DNA of 64,000 nt from Erigeron canadensis (taxonomy: Eukaryota > Streptophyta > Magnoliopsida > Asterales > Asteraceae). How positions within the stretch are numbered: the stretch's first letter is position 1; each line of letters begins with the position of its first letter. The translations under genes were made by a program, and so were the position numbers. Positions 35,059 to 52,801 of the stretch are shown in pieces. Below the pieces are notes generated by a model that worked only from the letters and a program-made list of their open reading frames with translations, was not told the origin of the DNA and ran no database searches. The stretch spans positions 28,272,735 to 28,336,734 of the forward strand of contig NC_057769.1 of assembly GCF_010389155.1 (NCBI RefSeq), given 5' to 3'.

Positions 35059-35637
35059 TAAATAAAATAGTAGAAATTGTGTTGTTAAAAAAAGTCAATA
35101 AGCTATAAATTATAAATGAGTTTTGCTAAACGAAGCCCTAAGGGCTTTCGCTAATGTGCATTAAATAGTTGTACACTTACCATAAAATTTAGGGGGTGGA
35201 CTTTTGATATGAAAACATACAACTTTGTTATGTACGTTAAGTGAAATCCTAAGGGTTTCATTTGATATTATTCTAAATTATATTATAAGTAAAACAATTA
35301 TGACACCACTCTAAGAGTTCTACAAAATTAGTTGCAGAAGGCCATGAATACAACTTGATATCTTTTATCTGTTTTTAAAAATTACTATGAATATTAACTC
35401 TAGGTTGATTATATTGCGGAATTAATAACCTTGTAAAATTCACCAAAACTATTTATGGAAAAAACAAATATGCTGTTAGAAGCATCTCCATTCCCCCTTA
35501 CAATCTTTTGTCCCTGAGAATCACATGTGTAAATACAAAATCATCCTCCCTCACAAAATCATGCTAGAAGCATACTTCTAGCAGCATACTTGTTATCCCC
35601 AACTATTTAAAGCAATGAAACAAGGGATAAATTCCTG
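35059..35637. other. No gene seen
   Basis: AT-rich intergenic DNA with no recognised coding or repeat structure. Confidence 0.5.
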
Positions 35638-35920
35638 GAAATGTAACTAAGTATGGTCAAATGTTTATTGTAGGAACCAACTATCAATTTTGGATATTGT
35701 ATGGAAGTAACTTGGTAAAAGAGTCTAAAACATTAAAAAGTGTCATGTTCCATCATTAGCCGGTAAATACTTAAGTGCATGAAAATGTAACTAAGTATGG
35801 CCAAATGTCTATTGTAGAAACCAACTATCAGTTTTGGATATTGTATGGAAGTAACTTGGTAAAAGAGTTTAAAACATTAAAAAGTGAGTTGTTCCATCAT
35901 TAGTCGGTAAATACTTTATT
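35638..35920. repeat. Tandem duplication, two ~144 bp units
   Basis: Units 35638-35780 and 35781-35920 share aaatgtaactaagtatgg, ttttggatattgtatggaag and ccatcattag.cggtaaata, with few differences. No coding frame. Confidence 0.85.
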
Positions 35921-36858
35921 TTCTTTTTAATTATTTCCAACGTAGAATATGTAAGCTGGTGGCAACTGAACCTGTAATCTCGTACTCCTGTATCTGGTAA
36001 CTGTAAGAATCGGGTCTACTTGCTTTCCTTTACACAACTCAACAATTTTGAATTGCCTTCTATTTCGCCTCTCTCATAGCAAATATACACAAGCAGCAAT
36101 ACAACAATACTTATCCTATGTATAATACCCCTTTATTCATCTTGCAATCCTGTACAATGAACCAAGCTATCACATTTTATTAACTGTTAGGAGTATTCAA
36201 GAGATGTCACTTACTTTTAACAACCTTCCCAAAGATACTTAGTATTGCGGTCAAAGAATATATGAGGAATTGAATATTGCATATTCTGACATAGAAAGCA
36301 ATTGCAATAAAATTAAAAAAATTGAAAAAATGAAAAATTAGGGTTTTCGGTTTTCCCCCTTTCTATATCTGCTACAAAACATAAATTACTTGTAGATAAA
36401 TGAAGGACATACCTTGATATAGCAGTGGAAGAGTTAAATAGACATCGATCGAAGACGGATTTTGGATTTCGTATATATGTTGTATGCGTGGATTTGGTTT
36501 GGAATTGTCGTGTGTGTGTAAAAGTGTGTGTGTGTAAAAGTGTGTGAAATGAGAAACTGATCCAACGTAAAATGCTATAATTGACATTAATGCATCTTGA
36601 ATAATCACTTTTTAAACTTATTATATCAATATATTTGAATATTATGTCAGCTTAGAAATCCAAGATGACTTAACTTAAGAGAGCATAAGCTGACTCAGTT
36701 TACAACTAACAACTTAAACATTCTTTTGCATTGTTTGTTATCAACAAATCTAATTAATTACACCAGGACTCAACATGTATATCCTATTAATCAACTTTAA
36801 TACATAAAACTTGTTGAATAGTAATATCATCAAATTTCAACTTATCTTGTATATATAT
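35921..36858. other. Intergenic; possible non-coding transcript on minus strand
   Basis: No protein gene recognised. On the minus strand TATATCAAG|GTATGTCC (about 36410) resembles a splice donor after an exon-like, less AT-rich stretch. This is weak evidence for a spliced non-coding transcript. A (gtgtgt)n patch lies at about 36510-36545. Confidence 0.3.
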
Positions 36859-37034
36859 GGGAAAAGTGAATATAAGGTTGTCTAACACCTAAGCTTAAAT
36901 TTTGAACCATCACATACTAATTGTTTAATATGCTTTTATTAAGTGAATAAATGCTTGACTCTCGTGAATTTTATGGTTTAAAAAACAAATATGTGAGTGT
37001 TACATACCCAAGCTAATATACCAACCTTGTATTA
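36859..37034. mobile_element. MITE, 'ACCTAAGCTTAGGT' family (well-preserved copy)
   Basis: Left end gggaaaagtgaatataaggt, then tgtctaacacctaagctta; right end catacccaagctaatatacc, then aaccttgta. The inner inverted words are catcacatactaattgttta and aaacaaatatgtgagtgtta. About 176 bp. It lies between the 36 kb intergenic tract and SPH5. Confidence 0.65.
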
Positions 37035-37342
37035 TTGTTTAACCATCCCTCTATTTATAATTAATAAGTATGTTATTATGAAAATTTAACATATTTATTT
37101 CGCGTATTACGCGAGAAAATAATCAAGTATTTATATAAAAGATAGTAATGTCTAATAGTATATCTTTTAGGTTTTTAATTTGCTAGTACTAATACCGAAC
37201 CATAAAATATCAAAACCGAAACTGTTAAATCTTGTAACTGAAACCAATACTCAATGCCATCGGTTTAGTATTTCGATACCATTTTGATTTCATATGTATT
37301 TTGATAATTCTACTCATTCCTGAACATGTAATTCATATACCA

Positions 37343-37756
37343 CTAAGATTTCCAATCATACTGTTTTCCCCAAATAGTTTTGTTGAAATCAAAAAGGTAT
37401 ATACCATCCACCATGGCTGCCCAATAACATGGATTGGTGTCTCCTTTATCGTAGTTGCATTCATAACCCATTGTATCGTTGAAAACATCCAAAACTTGTT
37501 CTTTCGAACCCCAATAAAAATGACAAAAGAATAATGTATTATGTAAATGAGCTTCACAAAATTTCCAGTGAAACTCATCACTATATGATAGCGAATGAGA
37601 ACCTATATCATCATCTTTTGACTTGCAATGAACCAAAATGTTACTGTCTTGGATTAAGTTTTGAACCTGAACAATGTATCCAGGTGTCCATATACAAGCC
37701 ATTGTTGTATGAAAACAACAAAGTGTTAAATATATAAAAGCCAATATGATTTTCAT
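37343..37756 (-). CDS. S-protein homologue (S1 family), SPH5
   Basis: Intronless gene for a 137-residue secreted S1-family protein. The frame is open further upstream, but the ATG at 37754-37756 starts a signal peptide (MKIILAFIYLTLCCFHTTMA, then CIW). It also sits about 35-40 bases below a TATA box (CTATATAAGG, 37787-37796). The mature part has GYIVQVQNLIQDSNILVHC, KSKDDDIGSHSLS, WKFCEA, FFCHFYWGSKEQVLDVFNDT, CYWAAMVDGIYLFDF and ends exactly at YDWKS, a few residues earlier than SPH3 and SPH4. It belongs to the minus-strand sub-lineage. The promoter-proximal upstream region overlaps the start of a long direct duplication at 37837. Confidence 0.9.
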   Translation of the reverse strand: MKIILAFIYLTLCCFHTTMACIWTPGYIVQVQNLIQDSNILVHCKSKDDDIGSHSLSYSDEFHWKFCEAHLHNTLFFCHFYWGSKEQVLDVFNDTMGYECNYDKGDTNPCYWAAMVDGIYLFDFNKTIWGKQYDWKS

Positions 37757-37786
37757 TGTTATGTGCAAGAGAATGAAACTTAATCG

Positions 37787-37796
37787 CCTTATATAG
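37787..37796 (-). promoter_or_regulatory. TATA box of SPH5
   Basis: CTATATAAGG on the minus strand, about 31 bases above the chosen ATG. It is a near-consensus plant TATA box and supports the start choice. Confidence 0.5.
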
Positions 37797-37836
37797 ATGA
37801 AAATTGATTTAGCTTTTAAAGTCGAATTTAAATGTT

Positions 37837-38777
37837 CAAGAGAACGGGATAAAAAAAAAGCCAAATAAATGCATATAACTATGAACATTTTATAAAACGT
37901 TGTTTTCTGAAATATCTATAAAGAAACTCCCCATCCTCTTCTTTAATTTTAAAAAATTGAAATGACACATTTACTCCTCATCTTAATACATTCTTATTTC
38001 TATTTTTTAGACTGTGACTAAAATGCCTTTAAAATTTTTTAACTTGTATCTCTCTCTCACGAGGAAACACACTGAAAAAAACTCTAACTCAAAATTCGTC
38101 CCCCTTTCATATCCCACATAACAACTCATCACATCTCAGACTGCAAGGAAGTTACTTTTGCGTTAAAAACCACACCATTACCGTCTCTACATTGCACAAT
38201 CTAATGTTTTTAATTCATTTTGATAGGTGGTAGATAAAATTATCAATTAATTCATGAAATTATAGTAACTGTATGATTATGATTATATGTCCTTTCTAAT
38301 TTAAATTTCATCAAAATAATGGTCATATAAATGTCGTATACATTTCATTTCATTACATGTTACATACATTATGTTACATTTAATTACATACCATATTAAA
38401 AGAGAATAAAATAAATACCAACCACCCTATAAAATCTCAAATAAAGGATTTAATTACCTAAAATACTTTTTCTTATTTATTAATTTAAATATATACACTC
38501 TTAATGAAATAATTTACAATACAAATTTCTCAATCTTTAAAATAACTACACTACCTTCTGTAACATCAATTACTTTTACATTCACCATCATTGGCGCCCC
38601 CACCACCCGTCACCGTCATCACCTGTCGCCACCGTCGCTGCCACTACCACCACCCTGCGTCGTTACCACCATCGCCGCTGCATTGCACGAGCATATGACT
38701 CGGAAAAATAAACTTATCGCACAGTAAGAATTTAACATATAACGCTCATTTTTTTTTATTGACATTAGCTCACTTAA
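37837..38777. repeat. Long direct duplication, copy 1 (~0.94 kb)
   Basis: Starts caagagaacgggataaaaaa and ends ttgacattagctcactta. It is repeated in the same orientation at 39094-40040 with few substitutions and small indels. Shared landmarks are catcctcttctttaatttta, tctctctctcacgaggaaac and attggcgcccccaccacccg. It begins about 80 bases above the SPH5 ATG. Confidence 0.9.
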
Positions 38778-38829
38778 AATTTAAGGCGTAGCGAGTTTTA
38801 TGTGTTTTTGTTATTTTTAGTTTAGTTTA

Positions 38830-39090
38830 GTACATTGAGAGGCTTAGGAGGGTCATGAATGCGACAAACAACCAATTCGGTTTTATGCCAGTGAGGTCGA
38901 TGATGGAGGCTATCCACATCATTAGAGGCCTTTGAAGAAGTATCTAGAAAGACAAAAAGCAATGCACTAACCTTTTTAGACCTAAAGAAGGCGGGTACAA
39001 TAGTATTCCACGTGAAGTGATTTGGTGGACTCTATATTGAAAAGGGTTACAGGGAGATACATTAGTATTATTAGGGATATGTACAACAAA
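38830..39090 (+). pseudogene. Non-LTR retrotransposon (LINE) reverse-transcriptase fragment
   Basis: The spacer between the two duplicated copies translates, with stops and one frameshift, to a LINE-type reverse transcriptase segment: IERLRRVMNATNNQFGFMPV, EAIHIIRGL, FLDLKKA, then in another frame YNSIPREVIWWTLY and GLQGDT. The pattern NQFGFMPGRS..EAIH..R and F.DL.KAYDS.PRE..W is diagnostic of the family. It is truncated on both sides and inactive. Confidence 0.8.
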
Positions 39091-39093
39091 GCG

Positions 39094-40040
39094 CAAGAGA
39101 AGGGGATAAAAAAAAAGCCAAATAAAGGCATATAACTATGAACATTTTATAAAACGTTATTTTCTGAAATATCTATAAAGAAACTCCCCATCCTCTTCTT
39201 TAATTTTAAAAAATTGAAATGACACATTTACTTCTCATCTTAATACATCCTTATTTCTATTTTATAGACTGTGACTAAAATGCCCTCAAAATTTTTTAAC
39301 TTGTATCTCTCTCTCACGAGGAAACACACTGAAAAAAACTCTAACTCAAAATTCGTCCCCCTTTCATATCCCACATAACAACTCATCACATCTCAGACTG
39401 CAAGGAAGTTACTTTTGCGTTAAAAACCACACCATTACCGTCTCTACATTGCACAGTCTAATATTTTTAATTCATTTTGATAGGAGGTAGATAAAATTAT
39501 CAATTAATTCATGAAATTATAGTAACTGGATGATTATATGTCCTTTCTAATTTAATTTTCATCAAAATAATGGTCATATAAATGTCGTATACATTTCATT
39601 TCATTACATGTTACATACATTATGTTACATTTAATTACATACCATATTAAAAGAGAATAAAATAATTATCAACCACCCTATAAAATCTCAAATAAAGGAT
39701 TCAATTACCTAAAATACTTTTTTTATTTATTAATTTAAATATATATACTCTTAATGAAATAATTTACAATACAAATTTCTCAATCTTTAAAATAACTACA
39801 CTACCTTCTGTAACATCAATTACTTTTACATTCACCATCATTGGCGCCCCCACCACCCGTCACTGCCATCACCTGTCGCCGCCGCTGCCACTACTACCAT
39901 GCGCCGCCACCACCACCCTGCGTCGTTACCATTATCGCCGCTGCATTGCACGAGCATATGACTCAGAAAAATAAACTTATCGCCCAGTAAGAATTTAACA
40001 TATAACGCTTATTGTTTTTTATTGACATTAGCTCACTTAC
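39094..40040. repeat. Long direct duplication, copy 2 (~0.94 kb)
   Basis: Same-strand copy of 37837-38777 at an offset of about 1,257 bases. It contains a slightly longer cac/cgc-rich patch (39840-39960) than copy 1. Confidence 0.9.
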
Positions 40041-42430
40041 AATCTATAAATGAGTAAATGACCTTAAAATGATATAACTTGCATCCAACAGATATAAATA
40101 TTAACCTTGTAGTAAGAAGATCTTAACCATTTTGATCCATTACTTACACTCTAACTGCCCAAACCGCCTAAGCCACCGTTTTGAGACATTTAACGAAACA
40201 AAAGAATTATATAAAGCATGAGTTAACTTACCATAGGGTCGGATGACATTCCAACTTTTGGTAGGAGATCCTCATTTACTATGGGCAGAAGACTTTCAAT
40301 TACTTCCCATTGGCATTGCTTTTAATGTTAAGCCTCTCATTCTCTAACTTCCTTTGAAATTATCAAATATCGCATGCAAATACACCTTTTTTCACAAGCT
40401 AGCCAATAAAATGAACCTGCAAATGGCAACGTCATATGCTAACTAAAATTAGTACAAAAATCATCTTTATTTTTACTAGTACAATGCTTTGGGAAGTTTG
40501 GATCATTATAAATCCACTTGGGCTGAATTTTAACTTGTTGGCCATTGGCAGGTTTTCATTAACTCTATTCCTCCTCTCTAAATTACCCGTTTGATCCTAA
40601 GTGATAGTACATTATCAAAATCGACTCATTCATTCATACACCGGTCAAAAATTTGATCTCTAATCCTATGTATACAACTGAAAACTCAAACATTAGGGAT
40701 AATCAAAAGACCGATTTACAACATGAACCGAAATAACGATATTCAACTACAGTAATTCTTAGGAAATGTTTGAATGTTAACATGCTAGTTTCCTGTCTAT
40801 GCAAAAAGCTTGCATCTCATGTTGTCCACTTATAGCCATAAAATCAAATTCGAAAAATTTGTACATATGAAAAGGAGATTTTAACACCCCTTATATTAGC
40901 AACTCTAGTGAGTGATCGGGAAAAGTTGAACCTATTTAAAGACAAATGGGTAATTCGGGTACCGTGTAATCTTTGAAGGATAACGATTCTGATTAAACTA
41001 AAAAGATTTAACAAAAACACTACCCATTACTTGGAAGACATGTCTTCTATGATTTCAAATCTCCGTTATACCGTTTGTGTCATCTTTTTAGCTTTCATTC
41101 CTGCGTAAGTCATGGGTGAAATTTGGACTTCACTGTTGTTATGCATACTCCTCATATCCTTATTTCCTTGTCATCCTGACATTGCATGGAAACAATTAAA
41201 ACCCTCGAAATCAAGGTTATATCTTTTTAGGAGCGACAATAATAATTAACAATAAAAATTAATATACATGATTACCAATTCATCATGTAGAGTTTGGACT
41301 CCACTCTTGTTCCATATTTCCTTGCCATCCTAATATTGTAGGGAAACAATTGAAATGCTTCACGAAATGAAGCTTATATCTTAAATTTTATGTCTAGCAA
41401 TGGTAATACCGATTGACAAGTCGATTCCGTGGCATTGTAGCTCACGTTACTCTGACAACAGAAATGAACAAAACATCATTAGTTGGACTGTTGGAGATTC
41501 AGTAAATTCGTATTGTCGTCTCATCCTGGCCTGATTAACGCAAGAATAAAGACATCCATAACCAGCTTATATAATGAACAAATGATATTATGAATGAATA
41601 TAAAATGCATATATATCTTCCTATTAAGCTATTTGCATCGTTTGTTGATAAGCAGATAGATTAATCTATATCTCTACGAATATACTAATAACACATAACT
41701 ATCTATATGTGTACGCCTTCAACATCGGTTGTTATGAAACATCCCTAATTAAATAATTACCAACAAAATCTGATCTCACAAGATTAAAAACAAAATAGAT
41801 TCACAATGTATGCTTGATTTTTTCAAAGAATGAAAACCCTTCTTTGGAATAATCCATCTTTCTCATCTAGCTAATGGCAACAACCATTCCATGATTAAAA
41901 CTAAACATAAAAAAATACCCGAATCTAAAAAGAATCTCAAGCTTAAATCGAGAAAAACCTTAAATTGAAATCAGAAAATTCTTACTTGTGTAACTGAAGA
42001 GGACAATTTAACCCGCGAAGATGATGAAGAGGTATTCTTATAATGCGTTTTAAGTTTGTGCTTTTATTACTTTGATGATGTATATATAGTATATTCGATT
42101 TTTGCTATATTTGACTTTTAGTTTAGACGGTTGAGATTGATCTGTAGATGAATTTGAATGATCCAGATTAAAACTAAAAATTTTTTTTTTTTTACTGTTC
42201 TACCGGCAATATATATATATATATATATAATTAGTTCAGTTTTATAGACTTTTAATGCATCAAAATGTAGTTTTTCTTATTTTAATTTGGTTCTCATTTG
42301 ATAGTTATCGGTAACATACCGGTAGTTAGATAATTATATTAACACGATAATTAGAGCCCGAAAAAAGCAGAACAAACCTCAGTAGTTATGATTAGCCTTT
42401 ACATCTTTCTCCTAATGGAACTTAAAACCT
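40041..42430. other. SPH5-CPN60 intergenic; possible divergent non-coding transcript
   Basis: No protein gene recognised. On the minus strand there is a TATA-like CTATATATACATC at about 42080-42093. A less AT-rich stretch follows, ending ACACAA|GTAAGAA (about 41990), and another donor-like ATG|GTAAGTT lies at about 40235. These could be exons of a spliced non-coding RNA running away from CPN60. The evidence is only base composition and splice-like words. Confidence 0.25.
42232..42310. mobile_element. Single arm of foldback family F2
   Basis: cagttttatagacttttaat, gcatcaaaatgtagtttttc and aatttggttctcatttgata match, in inverse, the left arm of the F2 palindrome at 12029-12410. The second arm is absent, and a TA run (42211-42229) lies where the rest would be. 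Located about 0.3 kb upstream of the CPN60 gene. Confidence 0.65.
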
Positions 42431-42623
42431 TAAACCCTTTCTCTAGGCCTAAAACCCTACAACCACTACCTTCCAGATTCTTCTATTACCCTTTTTAATT
42501 AGTTCCAATTCACCTACCATCTTTCTCACTCATCTTAAACCATCATTTTACAAGCTCTCAGAAAAAAGGATTTACAAAAATCAAAAGCAAAAAAGTAAAA
42601 AAATTAATAATAGTAAAAAAAGA
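42431..42623 (+). promoter_or_regulatory. Probable CPN60 promoter and leader
   Basis: Contains ttaaaccctttctctaggcc and aaaaccctac at about 42430-42470, telo-box-like AAACCCT words common in promoters of highly expressed plant housekeeping genes. No clear TATA box. Function inferred from position. Confidence 0.3.
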
Positions 42624-49028
<6,405 letters not shown>

Positions 49029-50312
49029 CCAGAGACTGAAAGTATTGACTTGTTTTACTGACAAAATAGCGTTTGCCTGATTAGAACATGGGGTAGGAAG
49101 GTAGAAACCTGTGATTAGATTATGAGAGGTTCCGTCAAAAGTTTTGTTATGGTAGACTAGCAGAAAATTTCTCATTCTTGCCAAGGTTAAATGACATTAA
49201 GGTTTTGTTAGCTGCATGATGTTGAAGAATTTGTATCCACTGGCAAGTTTTGATGTATTGGTTTTGTACCGTTACAGATCGGGTTGTTTGAATGTCGGAG
49301 TTGGTTTGATCTTGTTGAGTTGGTGATTTTGACCCATCTGTATTGGTAAAATGGGATGGTTTGTTTATGTTTTTCTTTGATGGATCAAATTGATACTACT
49401 AATGAAATTACGTGAAAGTGAAAAGGTTAATAATAGTTGTTTGAATGTTGAACTTGGGTTTGAGTTTCACTTCATGCATTTATGGGGTGGATTAATAAGG
49501 GTTTTTTTTAAAGTATCGAGTCTTAGGCATGTTTGTAATTTAATGTTTGTAATTTAAGAGTAGGAGTAGAGTATAAAATGCCATTTTAGAAAAAGGAAAA
49601 AAATAAAAATAAAAACAACTACGATACTTAGTCATAAAGATATGTAGTGTATGAGGGAGGTAGGACACGTGGGGTTTGAAAATGTATGACGTAAACAGTC
49701 GTATCCAAAAGTAAAAGATTATTGTCAAAAAGTCGTTTTCTTACCCAAAAGGCCAGAAGTAGAGAGATTTTTGAAGAGATTTCTTTTAAAAGTGCTTTGC
49801 CCTAAAGGATACATAAACAGAAACAGTTTGAAGCGTAAGTATAAGTTGTGAAACATACTTTGCATCTAGTGATGGTACATGCACACACACCTAAGTAGTC
49901 ACCTTCGACCAATTTCCCCCCTTTGCCAATCGACCTTGTTCAAATTGGTTATCGTATGTATAAAACATCACAAATCGTTATGCTGTTAAAAAAAGCATAT
50001 GACTATTGTAATGTATCCTTATAAGAATGATGTTACATGAGCAATATAACCTTGATAAAAGAAGACATAGTATTTGCAGGTTCGCCCAACCAATCCACAT
50101 GACACAAACGTTTATGCCTTTCCAGCTCATTCATATTGTCACCTCGGTTGGTCAACATACAAATGGTGAACCTCTACTAACAAGGATGACTGTTAATACT
50201 GAGATAAAGTGAAGCAGAAAACATTAATTTGAACATCTAATACACATCACACCAAATATGAGTAACTGATCTTTGATTACTTCCCTGCAATATTACGAAA
50301 GAATCTACTAAT
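49029..50312. other. CPN60-ING intergenic
   Basis: The two genes converge here; the first few hundred bases are probably CPN60 3' UTR. No further gene or bounded repeat recognised. Confidence 0.55.
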
Positions 50313-52801
50313 TCATTTGCCCTTTCGCCGCTTTTGCATACCACTGCAATCGGTACAGTACCACTTTCCTTTCGGTTGCTCTTTCAAACCAACACAACCA
50401 TAATGGAACCATTCAATCTTGCACTGTAGGAAAACAGATTGTCAAACTGTTGCTTATAAACCAGGACATGCTTACTAAACTTTAGATGTGTCAGATTCAG
50501 CTCATTTATAGCGGGGTTATTTATACTGAATCAAACGATTAAATCAAACAGGTTGAAATTCATGCAAAGTGTATAGTTAACAGATCCAAAATCGTATTTA
50601 AAGATAGATTGCTATGGAGATAACTTGGTATTTGTAAATATATACGACACACTAATAATTTTTTAGATTCAAATTTTTAAGTGTTATGAGCCAACCCAAC
50701 CCAACCCGTCCTGACTCTTCACCAAACCCACCAAGACCCTCCAAATATCTTCACCTCTACTGTTATACTCACTTCAGGGTTATCGCATGCTACCATCTCC
50801 CCATAGCTCACTTGGTTGCATAAACAATATGTCGGTTCATTAGGATCAACTGGCAGGTCCAAGTCCATACTGGGTGGGTTTGAGGTCGTTGTTGTGCCTG
50901 TGGAAGCTACAGCAGCAAGGCGTGACCTGAATAGAAATAAAGTGATAACTTTCAGCATTAAAGCCCCCCATCTAAAGAATAAGAGGTGATTATAATTAAC
51001 ACTATGTTTCAAGCTAAAGCATGTTCATTAAAGATAAGTACTTTTTCCGTCCTCCTCTACCACCTTCTTTTACAGGCTTCCCATTGCCATCAGCGTTCAA
51101 AGCAGGAGATCCAGTGGCAGCAGCATTTTCCTTTTCTGTTACTACCATAAAAATAGCAGAAGTAAGATGGAAGTGTGGGTCCACAATAACCGAGGTTGCC
51201 ACTTTGACCCATTTACTTATGAATGGGTCTATTTGGGCATTGTTTCATCTAATCTAATTAAAAACTTTAGCTAAAAGGAAATGGGTCAAATTGTTGAACA
51301 TGTTGAAAGTTGCCCAATGTCTAATTTAGATACATGGGCATCATAAACCATTTTTATTCAAATATTTTGATTAATGATTACTATCAGAATAATACTGTTT
51401 TTGCAAGTATAACTTAAAAGTAGATGAGATCAACCAAACCCGAGAGACCCATTCCCAACCATGCTAAAAAATGGCTTGTTTCAGCCTAAACCCACTTTGA
51501 CCCATTACGCACTCCACCTATCTTGTTACCCTAAAACAACATATCAGAAACAGGAGCATGAAGTATATCAGTGATATCAGTATCACATGCTACCAATTCA
51601 GGAGGAAGAAGAAACCTACCACGGCGCTGCCCTTCTAGTCTTTTAAGATACTGATCAAGTTGTTGAATATGAGCATCCACCTGAAGCAATATTATTTTTA
51701 ACTGTTAATTTCAATATCAATTTCAATAGACCAAAAAATCTCACAAACGGGATACCAGAGAAATACTGTCAAAAAACACACATATCTCAAAATAGTAGCA
51801 TAAAAAGGACAGTCGAGTATGGTACCAGATCATATGCTTGAACAGCGAGAGCAACCTTCTCGTCAGCAATCCTGATAGCATGCCTCTGCTCATCCTGTGC
51901 TTCGTCTGAGAATTTATTAAGTGAAGTACCCGGTGCAATCTTTCCAGATTTAACTCCGTCTTTAAACTTATCTATTTCTTGTAGGCAATGTAGTTCATTT
52001 TCCCGTTGAATGTCTGCAGATGTGGGCCACCCATGAACATACATGTATTAATTTTGATATATAAATATAAAATACTAGCAAAACATATGATAAATGTCTA
52101 TAAGCTCAAAAGTCTGTGTGTATAGTATACCTTGCAAACTTTTATCCAAGTCACGTAACAATGCGTACTTCCTCTGTAAAATGTTTGGCAGTGGCTCCAA
52201 ACCTGCATGAATGAAAACATTCCAATAACTCTGCTACCAAAACCTGATGATTGATAAAAGTTTTATCATTTCCTAAAGTATTATATCCCCGTATTCAATC
52301 TTTGCAGCCTGCGCAAATTTGCATCCAACGCTAGGTGCATAGCTGCGTTGGTATAACTACGGCCCAAATAAATAAGTCGGTTCCAAAGAAAAAAAAATTG
52401 CAAATATGTTCACATTTTCTCGATAAACAGACACTCGGCCACTCGGTCAGTCTGAACATTGTCTTTCACATACTGTCGTTTGGACGAACCATACTTTCGA
52501 TGTTCGTGACCACTAATCAACGTTTTAACGAATATAATCATAACTAACTATCACTAAAATATCTCATATGATCAGACTTAGCAATTAAATAACTATCAAA
52601 AGAATAAATTAAAAGCCCTAAAAATTAGGGTTAGGGTTTCAAATTTTTAATCGATCAAATTGTAATTCGATAGGAAATGATTGAATTAATTAATATACAG
52701 AGAAATGTTCCATTAAATTAAAGACGTAAATATATGTATGTATAAATATATTATGGTGATTTGAAGGGCTTACTAGCTTGAAAGTCTTCGAGAAACGACA
52801 T
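50313..52801 (-). CDS. ING1: ING-type PHD-finger protein (ING1-like), complete
   Basis: Nuclear chromatin reader. ING proteins bind trimethylated H3K4 through the PHD finger and work in histone acetyltransferase or deacetylase complexes. Seven exons, in coding order: 52774-52801, 52131-52202, 51826-52013, 51620-51680, 51042-51135, 50773-50926, 50313-50423, giving 235 residues, close to the length I recall for Arabidopsis ING1. Residues 1-115 form the helical ING domain ([20 protein letters not shown], then [12 protein letters not shown], and [17 protein letters not shown]). A basic, variable linker follows (GRGGRKKSRLA). The C-terminal PHD finger has the full C4HC3 set in [32 protein letters not shown] and KGKWYCTDC; the conserved aromatic and acidic residues of the H3K4me3 pocket (Tyr before CLC, Trp in EWFH) are present. 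It ends in the polybasic KRRKGK. A telo-box-like tagggttagggttt lies in the first intron (about 52627). Gene symbol is by family resemblance. Confidence 0.93.

Noticed and set aside
37343..37888. Longer 181-residue version of SPH5
   Set aside because: The extra 44 residues lie upstream of a good TATA box and precede a normal signal peptide, so they are 5' flank.
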